64,000 nucleotides of DNA, taken from NCBI GenBank assembly GCA_020091685.1, contig CM034604.1, positions 7,073,192-7,137,191 of the forward strand, given 5' to 3'. The notes under the pieces are model-generated. The model saw only the letters and a program-made list of their open reading frames with translations, did no database searches and had not been told where the DNA came from. The position numbers were made by a program, and so were the translations under genes. The DNA comes from Lutjanus erythropterus. Lineage: Eukaryota > Chordata > Actinopteri > Lutjaniformes > Lutjanidae. Below are positions 58,336 to 64,000 of the stretch, one piece after another; the stretch's first letter is position 1, and the number at the start of each line of letters is the position of its first letter.

Positions 58336-58753
58336 TACATACTTTAACCCACACCGTGGTCTTTTCCAAAATCTAACTAGGGGTTTTGTTACGTAAACCT
58401 ACACAAACTGTGACGATGAAGGTCACCTGAGTATTGATCTCTCCACAGAAGTCAGTGGGAAGAAATTATGTATCATGTGAAAAACTGGATTACTCGAAAG
58501 TGGCAGTGGTGTCCCTTGACCATGATATGCTAATAAGCTCAGAATAACAACTCTGATCCAATATACTGCTCAGTGACACAGACTAAGAGCTCCCATCAGT
58601 ACAGATACACAAACTAAATCAGCATGATGTGAAACACACAGAACACTTAAAGCAACTTAAAATCTCTCTCTGCAGGAAACAAGAAATTATTAATTTTATT
58701 GATTTCAGGTTTAATGTTACAAATGTTACTTCACTATTAATGATCATTTATGC
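58336..58753 (+). promoter_or_regulatory. Upstream flank and conserved block of receptor G
   Basis: 'GAAGGTCACCTGAGTATTGA' and 'CTCTCCACAGAA' match the reverse complement of the flank at 24600-24625. The conserved block is at 58505-58655: GTCCCTTGACC, the octamer-like ATGCTAAT (58527-58534), then CCAATATACTGCTC about 30 bp on. Confidence 0.45.
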
Positions 58754-59650
58754 ATGGTACCTAGTGTTTTTGTCAATGAGTCTGAATATGGTTTTGAGGA
58801 CAAACGTATCTGTTTTGTGTATATCACAGGAGACCTCATCAGCACCAGCGCCTTTTATTTCTCATATATATTTGTTAGCTCTTTATCATTTGTTACCATA
58901 TGTGGCAACATTCTTGTAATAATCTCCATTATTTACTTCAAACAGCTACACACTCCTACAAACTTATTCATCCTGTCTCTCGCTATAGCTGATCTTCTTG
59001 TTGGGGTTTTAATTTTGCCATATGGCTTGATACCGATTACGATGGTCGCTTGTCCGGCCCTGAATGAAATGGATCGGTATCTGTGTGCATCTTCCGTTTG
59101 GAACTTGTGCTTTATTTCTGTTGACAGATATTATGCTGTGTGTCAGCCTCTGAGGTATAGAACTAAAATAAATATCTATGTTACTCTGATCATGATCCTG
59201 GTGAGCTGGATTATATCTGGATTAAGCTTCTACACTATAGCTTTACAAGAAATTATTTGTTTTTACCTGCCAGCTATCATAATGTGTGCCATCTACCTAA
59301 AGATTTTGATTGTGGCACAGAGACAGGCACGCAGCATCCAGAACACAACCTGTCAGAGCACAAAGTCTGAAAGTAAGATGGAGAGAAAGGCGACCAAAAC
59401 TCTGGCCATTGTGATGGGAGTTTTTCTGATTTGCTGGACTCCTTACGTTGTTTCTTGGACCGTAGATATTTTCATTGATTTCAACACACTATTTCCTGTG
59501 TATTCTACACTTAAATGGTTTGCATGGTCAAATTCAGTGCTCAATCCATTCATCTATGGTTTCTTTTACAGCTGGTTTCGATCAGCTTTCAGAATGATAC
59601 TATCTGGGAAAATATTTCAAGGTGATTTTACTCATTCTAAGCTCTCTTGA
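58754..59650 (+). CDS. TAAR-type receptor G (inverted copy, short ECL2)
   Basis: 298 residues, start MVPSVFVNES. Landmarks: N8-E-S glycosylation site, N1.50 N52, D2.50 D80, C3.25 C100, D3.32 D107 in [16 protein letters not shown], 20 residues between W4.50 and P5.50 (IISGLSFYTIALQEIICFYL), CWTPYVVSW in TM6, and NSVLNPFIYGFFYSWF in TM7. It is the most diverged intact copy in the N-terminus, TM2 (VLILPYGLIP, closest to canonical TAARs) and ECL3. It still shares the identical stretch [20 protein letters not shown] and onward to TM6 with the minus-strand array. Intact, and the only plus-strand receptor. Confidence 0.93.
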   Translation: MVPSVFVNESEYGFEDKRICFVYITGDLISTSAFYFSYIFVSSLSFVTICGNILVIISIIYFKQLHTPTNLFILSLAIADLLVGVLILPYGLIPITMVACPALNEMDRYLCASSVWNLCFISVDRYYAVCQPLRYRTKINIYVTLIMILVSWIISGLSFYTIALQEIICFYLPAIIMCAIYLKILIVAQRQARSIQNTTCQSTKSESKMERKATKTLAIVMGVFLICWTPYVVSWTVDIFIDFNTLFPVYSTLKWFAWSNSVLNPFIYGFFYSWFRSAFRMILSGKIFQGDFTHSKLS

Positions 59651-60541
59651 CTCATGACTTGCTGGTAATCATCACTAGTTTGACTCTGAAGATTTACATC
59701 TCTTTCTACTGCAGATCATATAAAATTTGCCACTGTACACTGTACTATGCATAAAGTATCTGTATGTACAACTCAGTACACAGATATCAGTACATAGTAA
59801 ACTACATACAATAATCTCAATGATAATATCTATAAATAATCACTGGATCCACATATCTCATTGTTTCCCTCATTTCTTACTGTATGTATTCTGTCATAGA
59901 TGCTGCATAATGAATCCAGTTTTGTCAGCACGAAAATGGCTCAAGCAATGAATGGTGGATTACTTTCTCTGTTTTGATAACAAATTTATGGATGTACAGT
60001 TTAGCATCATTTACAGTAGAATCACTTTTGTGTGCAGTTTCATAAGTTCTTATTCTGTCTCTGCTTTGACACTTGAAGAATGAAGATTTTGTGAATCCAA
60101 GACTAAGCAGAGAAAATGTTCACTTTTATGGCCCACTATGATCATGTTGTGATCATTTGTGTTGTCAACACTGCAGTTTTTGTCTTAACAAGACTCAGTC
60201 ATTATTAGTGGACACTTGGCTTGCCTTTGTGAGACAGTTTTCACAAAGAATCAAATTTACACAGCAGTACAAACAGGGTTCCTTTAATCTGTAGACTCTG
60301 TGTACCTTTTTATTTTATGCAGTCTTGATGATCAGTCTTCAGTCTGACTTTTTCACATCTCACCTCTGCTGTGGTTTCATCAGTGACAAATCAATGTACC
60401 CACATTACAAGATAGTGGTTAAATGATTACATTTTACTGTAATGGAAAATTATGTGAGACAGAAAGTTGTCATCAAAAACTACTTTAAACTCAAAACCTT
60501 TTATGTGTCAGTTCAGGCAGGACTGAATTATCCTTGTAGGA
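59651..60541. other. 3' flank of receptor G
   Basis: The reverse complement of the 3' flanks of the array, from 'ATGACTTGCTGGTAATCATC' (59653) through 'TTTTTCACATCTCACCTCTG'. No gene. Confidence 0.65.
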
Positions 60542-60858
60542 CAGTGATATTCAACTTGCAGCCAGCAGGCCAAGTCTGGCCCTCAGTTGGCTGTCGTGTG
60601 GCCCTCCGTCTATTTTCTCATTCAGAATGGAAATCAAGTGATTGACACTGGTTTTTTTTCCCCCAGGAAGGAGGGACAGTAGAGGATAATTCTGACTGAA
60701 AAAGAACTTAAGAGAAAGATGAATTGTGGGTCTCTTAATGTTCATTCATTTCATCTGATAAGTATTGTTTTGTTAATATTTTTTATTAACTGTCCTATGC
60801 TCTCCAGTTGTTTTGCAAATGTGGCCCCTGGGCAAAACAAGTTAAGTAATCCTACTGT
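60542..60858. mobile_element. hAT-type MITE copy in unit G, shortened
   Basis: CAGTGATATTCAACTTGCAG at the left and 'CAAGTTAAGTAATCCTACTG' at the right are the two MITE ends in reversed order relative to the array. It is internally deleted (about 317 bp). Confidence 0.75.
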
Positions 60859-61544
60859 AGAGTTTTCTTTGGGCAAAAATAAACTTTACACTCATACTGA
60901 TCCAGCATAGTAACCCATTCACTGTGTATGCTTTCTGGAGTAATTAGTATGTGACAACTTTATTCAGCACAAATTAACATAGATTAATGTTACACATAAG
61001 CACAAGATAAACTATAGTGGGGGACAGAGATGGACAGGGAGGCGAACCCATTCAATCTAGCCGCAAAGCTGCCCAGCTCCACTGGCCCACCTGAGCCAGG
61101 TGGAGGAGCAGATACACGACTGTCTGTCCTCTTCCTTTTTTTCCTCTCCCACCTAATCCTCATCTCCTCCTCCCATCCTCACTCCTCTGACCCACTATGA
61201 AACAATCAGAAATGAGTTTATGAAGTTTGAAGTGCGCAAAATTATGCACAGATGTATCCAAACAGCACTGATAGAAGCACACAACTTTTTCTCTCCAGGT
61301 CAGGCCAGACTGGTGTGGTCAAATATAGTGTCTTGTATGTTTTATGTTATAGATCATAATTGATTAATCCTTGTTTTCTGGATCACAATAAACATGCAGA
61401 TACAAACACTACAGCTGCTCCAGCTGTCATGCTGACTCATCTGATAAAGACAATCTGACAGCTGTGATCCTGTCCCGTGTGCAATTTACTTTTACACTTA
61501 TTAGGCTTTATAATCAAAAAATGATTTCTTTTTCCTTATTAGTG
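60859..61544. other. End of unit G and unassigned DNA
   Basis: Unit flank to about 61015, then C-rich sequence (61060-61200) and AT-rich DNA without a recognised feature. Confidence 0.45.
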
Positions 61545-62871
61545 AGTCTATCCTTAAGGACCAAAGAAAGACCTCACTGTCATGGTTTTGATTCTGTTGG
61601 TTATTTCCTGTTTTATTTTGGTAGTATCTGGTCCTCCCTCATGTGTTTTGTTTTTACTTCAAGTCACCAGTCACCAGTTATTTTCACCTGTCTTTGACTG
61701 CCCTCACCTGTGCCTTCTTAACCTCCCCTCCCTAGTGTATCCTGTATCCTGTGTCTTGTCCTCTTTTGTTCTTGGTTCATACTCGTCTTTTGTCAGTGTT
61801 TCCTGGTATTTTTTTTGCTTGTGTTTTTGATTCTCCCTGTAGGACTCTCCCCTCATTATTCATGTAAGCTTTAGTTGTTTTTTTTGGTTAATTAAATATC
61901 TTTTGAACTCTCCCCTCTGCCTCCTTTTGTCTGCATTTGGGTCCTCCTCCTAGTTGAACTGTAACACTCATGAGAACACCGCAATGACTAATGGTGCAAC
62001 TGTGCATTGGAAACTGGGAGAAGAAGGACTTATTGGCAGAATAGCAGCAAAGAAACCATTACTGAGAGAGAAAAATAGAGTGAAATGCTTGAAATTTGCA
62101 AAAGAACACAAGAAATGGACAAAGGAAGATTGGTATAAAGTATTGTGGACTGATGAGTCCAGGTTTGAATAGGCAACAAGCAAAGAGTGTATGTTTGACG
62201 GAGGGAGGGGGAGAGATATAGAAATGAGTGTCTCTTGCCAACAGTTAAACACAGAGGGGGTAGTATTATGGCGTGGTGTGCCATTTCAACCTCAGGAACA
62301 GGTGACTTAGTGAAAATTGATCTTATCATCATGGATAAGAAAGTATACCACAACATTCTGGTGAGGCACGAAGTACCATCTGGGAGTCGTCTTATTGGGC
62401 CTGGATTTATTCTTCTAACTATTGCCAGAACTACCTGCGAAAGAAGGAACCTGCTGGAACACTGAAAATGATGGAGCAGCCCCCTCAAAGTCCGGACCTT
62501 AACCCCATTGAGCAAATTTGGGGCGAGTTGGAAAATAAACTGGACAGATCTATTGTACATTCAAAGGAAAGCCTTTGGCTTGAGTTGCAGAAGGCATGGG
62601 ATAACATTAGTGTTGAAGTTCTCAGAAAATATATTGACACTATGCCAGAGAGATGTGCTGCTGTAATTGCTGCAAAAGGTGGACATACCAAATATTAAAG
62701 TTAAAAGTGGATAAAAAACAGTAGGAATCACTTAATCTGATGTTTGTTGTGCTCAGAGCAGCCATCTGCGTGTTTCATGAAAATTGTGAAATGAAAACAT
62801 GTTTCAGAGGCAAAAAAAGGTCAATATTTTCAGATCTGTCAGGTGTTCTAATAATTTTGGCCACCACTGTA
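61545..62871 (+). mobile_element. Tc1-like DNA transposon, decayed, split by a solo LTR
   Basis: ILKDQRKTS at 61550-61577 continues, across the LTR, into TVHWKLGEEGLIGRIAAKKP, FAKEHKKWTKEDWYKVLWTDESRFE (first catalytic Asp; stop right after), HRGGSIMAWCAIS, then QSPDLNPIEQIWGELENKLD (last catalytic acidic residue region) and CAAVIAAKGGHTKY. The right end is 'GTTCTAATAATTTTGGCCAC' to CCACTGTA at 62871. The left end is not found. Stops, a frameshift and loss of the middle Asp block make it inactive. Confidence 0.83.
61578..61966 (+). mobile_element. Solo LTR inserted in the Tc1-like element
   Basis: TGTCATGG at the left and TTGAACTGTAACA at the right, with an AATTAAATA signal region before 'CTGCCTCCTTTTGTCTGCAT'. 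It is flanked by a 5-bp near-duplication, CTCAC (61573-61577) and CTCAT (61967-61971). It has no internal coding region. The transposase frame is open on both sides in register once the LTR and one duplication are ignored. The retroelement family is unknown, probably gypsy. Confidence 0.75.
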
Positions 62872-62908
62872 CATAACTTGTGAGTTACCATCAGGAGATG
62901 ACACATTA

Positions 62909-63035
62909 TTGGACATTGTGTCATCAGTACAACAACATTCAAAAACTTGTAAAAAGAAAAAAACTGTTTGTTGCTTCAATTTTCCCAGGCCAGTATCGAC
63001 TCGAACATTAATATGTCACAGTGAAAGTGAAGATG
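62909..63035 (+). mobile_element. Helitron-like protein scrap
   Basis: The frame VQQHSKTCKKKKTVCCFNFPRPVSTRTLI resembles the 'Q.H.HT.TC.K....CRF.FP.P....T.I' block of Helitron-type replication proteins in fish, with the usual CRF changed to CCF. Only this block is visible. Confidence 0.4.
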
Positions 63036-64000
63036 AGTGTGACAAAACATGTATGTGTCCAGTGGAGAAAGCAGAAAAGTTGTCGTCATGTGCATGTGTA
63101 AGAAGCAAGAGCAGGAAAAGAATAGTAAGATGAAACGGCTAGCTATAACAGTGTGGAACACTTGTTTAAAAGTTTAGGGATTTTCTATTTTTGGAGCTGC
63201 GCACCTTTTTCAGTCATGTCTAGAAGGTAACTCTTTATTTGCACAACTCTTGTGAAATTTGTTTCCGTTATTTCTACTAAAATAATCAAACTGGTGCGAT
63301 CTTTCACGGGTCTAGGGTTCCCTTCTAGACACGACCCTCTGTGTCTCTGTCAAACTAATGACAGCAGACTGTCTGTAAACAACACAATGTTTCACTCTGC
63401 AGTGTTTCACACAGAGACTTTATTTGTGTGGACACCCAGGTTTGGTTTGTCACCAATTTTGGCATTTTCATTTTTTTTAATCAGTCCGAGAGGACGACGG
63501 TATCAGTGATTGATTAGTGATCAGTCTGCCCTCCTCTCCTCCCTCACCTGTTCACTCTGCTGTGAGAAGATCTGAAAGTTTCTCACAGAGAAACACAGAC
63601 TCTCCTGTTTTACGTATAGGTCTCCTTATACACTTGTTTAATTTTATAAGTGCATCTGGTTGGTGTCGATGTCATTAACCATCACGTTAGTTTCAACTGT
63701 TGTAATAAACTCCGTCATTAACAACAGTCTCCTCCACACGTAACTTCTCTGCAATTGGTCTGTGCGTTTCCTGATCAGCTAAACCAGCACCGGAAAGACT
63801 AGAAACATTGCGCCAGTTAAAATAAAAGCGTCCCGTCAAAATTTAAAATCTCTTAATAATTTATTGGTTATAGGTCCGGGTCCGTATAGGACGGCGTGTG
63901 GGTCCGGACTCGGACCGCAGTCCACCTGTTAGGGACCCCTGTTTTAGACCTTTCTTCCACTGTATTTCACCTTGGAAGTAGGTAAAGCTGTGTCAGAAAT
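63036..64000. other. Unassigned DNA with a hAT-like terminus
   Basis: 63780-63941 ends, on the reverse strand, with CAGGGGTCCCTAACAGGTGG and GCGGTCCGAGTCCGG, a CAGGGGTC-type hAT end. The other end is not in the window or not recognisable. No gene. Confidence 0.4.

Noticed and set aside
1..64000. CRISPR arrays, operons or prophage-like features
   Set aside because: The window is vertebrate nuclear DNA; the tandem repeats seen are microsatellites or transposon-derived.

Overview
The window is nuclear DNA of a ray-finned fish, probably a teleost. The evidence is a tandem cluster of intronless trace amine-associated receptor (TAAR)-type GPCR genes. These sit in DNA crowded with fish-type transposons: Tc1-like, pogo-like, hAT-type MITEs, RTE and L2 LINEs, Ty3/gypsy relics, a tyrosine-recombinase (Ngaro/DIRS-like) retrotransposon and tRNA-derived SINEs. 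All family calls come from reading motifs; no database search was possible.

Layout. 1-16.6 kb is mostly non-coding: microsatellites, a foldback MITE, an L2 3' end and a SINE. It also holds one small multi-exon gene that a plain ORF scan misses, 6339-6830, encoding an 84-residue secreted acidic/serine-rich peptide with SCPP-like architecture. 16.6-44.5 kb is the main receptor array, all on the minus strand. It has four intact genes (18396, 23251, 31280, 43341), three pseudogenes (about 28857, 35181, 37172) and one locus whose receptor body was replaced by an RTE LINE (39411). 44.6-58.3 kb is a transposon graveyard: an RTE fragment, a pogo-like element with perfect TIRs, a YR retrotransposon, an orphan receptor-unit flank, a pair of inverted repeat arms around half a LINE, and an unidentified exon-like stretch. 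A fifth intact receptor lies inverted at 58754-59650. The last 3 kb holds a Tc1-like element split by a solo LTR, a Helitron-like scrap and a hAT-like end.

How the parts relate. The receptors were amplified as units of several kb carrying the same 3' flank (with a hAT-type MITE inside it), the same about 150-bp upstream block with an octamer/homeodomain-like site, and, in three units, the same gypsy relic. Shared junctions let the order of events be read. The most unusual property is in the receptors. In all five intact proteins only 20 residues separate the TM4 tryptophan from the TM5 proline, about 30 fewer than in ordinary aminergic receptors, so extracellular loop 2 and parts of TM4/TM5 appear to be missing. 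The TM5-C-terminal half is nearly identical between copies while the ligand-facing half varies, and one copy has also lost the amine-binding aspartate of TM3.
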